6,296 nucleotides of DNA. Source: an uncultured Candidatus Saccharibacteria bacterium. GTDB lineage: Bacteria > Patescibacteriota > Saccharimonadia > Saccharimonadales > Saccharimonadaceae. Where the stretch lies: contig CALEKV010000055.1 in NCBI GenBank assembly GCA_937902525.1, positions 1 through 6,296 on the forward strand, in the 5' to 3' direction. Below are positions 6,130 through 6,296 of this stretch, one piece after another. How positions within the stretch are numbered: position 1 is the first letter of the stretch; each line of letters opens with the position of its first letter. Both the position numbers and the translations under genes were made by a program. Under the pieces are notes generated by a model. The model saw only the letters and a list, made by a program, of their open reading frames with translations, searched no databases and was not told the DNA's origin.

Positions 6130-6296
6130 TTAAGAGATATACCGCGCCACCAACCTGGCAATCGGTAGCACCATGGCATCCATTGGTACTTCAATGCTGC
6201 GGTCAATAATAGCCATTGGCCGCGGGGTGCGGGCGGGCAATTGTACGGGCACTTGTGTGATCTTGTAGCGCGGAGCATTTTTCGGCTCGACAATGG
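6130..6296 (-). CDS. C-terminal end of an unrecognised protein, partial at right edge
   Basis: A minus-strand frame enters from the right edge and ends at TAA (6132-6130), giving 54 codons. It reads IVEPKNAPRYKITQVPVQ at the visible start and ends EVPMDAMVLPIARLVARYIS. The residue mix is ordinary for a bacterial protein: a Pro/Arg-containing linker, then a short beta-like segment (MAIIDRSIEVP) and a hydrophobic C-terminal helix. I do not recognise the family. An overlapping minus frame in the same DNA gives a Cys/Trp/Pro-rich, implausible product and is treated as a shadow. The gene converges on the glycosyltransferase gene, with 13 bp between the two stop codons, and no terminator hairpin is visible between them. 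Confidence 0.6.
   Translation of the reverse strand, partial: IVEPKNAPRYKITQVPVQLPARTPRPMAIIDRSIEVPMDAMVLPIARLVARYIS

Noticed and set aside
6105..6293. Minus-strand frame of 62 codons at the right edge
   Set aside because: Its product is Cys/Trp/Pro-rich and it overlaps the glycosyltransferase end; the other minus frame ending at 6130 is more protein-like.

Overview
The window looks like a compact bacterial chromosome segment, most likely from the Candidate Phyla Radiation (Patescibacteria, possibly Saccharibacteria). That assignment is an inference. It rests on very short spacers, no Shine-Dalgarno sequence before any start I examined, three promoters placed so close to their start codons that the mRNAs should be leaderless or nearly so, and a cluster of GT-B glycosyltransferases without sugar-biosynthesis genes. 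The genetic code appears standard: smpB ends at TGA and no other long frame contains TGA.

Left edge (1-674): a plus-strand frame carries what looks like the C-terminal part of a helix-hairpin-helix DNA glycosylase/lyase-like protein. It has the PVDFH segment holding a catalytic-type Asp and a C-x2-C-x5-C iron-sulfur loop. The expected upstream hairpin is not visible in any plus frame. A minus-strand frame, codon-aligned antisense to its start, reads like protein and runs off the left edge. The two together suggest a rearranged or truncated locus.

Centre-left (675-2264): an AT-rich spacer holds a promoter for smpB, the tmRNA partner in ribosome rescue. An alpha/beta-hydrolase with a complete catalytic triad follows 35 bp later on the same strand. 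Its 3' end overlaps the convergent glycosyltransferase gene by 27 bp.

Centre-right (2238-6116): three family-4-like GT-B glycosyltransferases. Two form a minus-strand operon (4809 to 2238). The third is divergent on the plus strand, and a 56-bp intergenic region carries both promoters. All three have the unusual [D/E]-T-Q-G version of the E-x7-E donor-site motif and a hydrophobic/basic stretch in the N-terminal domain. This resembles diacylglycerol glucosyltransferases, so the best working hypothesis is stepwise synthesis of a membrane glycolipid or another lipid-linked glycan.

Right edge (6130-6296): the last 54 codons of an unrecognised minus-strand gene, convergent with the third glycosyltransferase and separated from it by 13 bp. 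I saw no RNA genes, CRISPR arrays, insertion sequences or phage genes.
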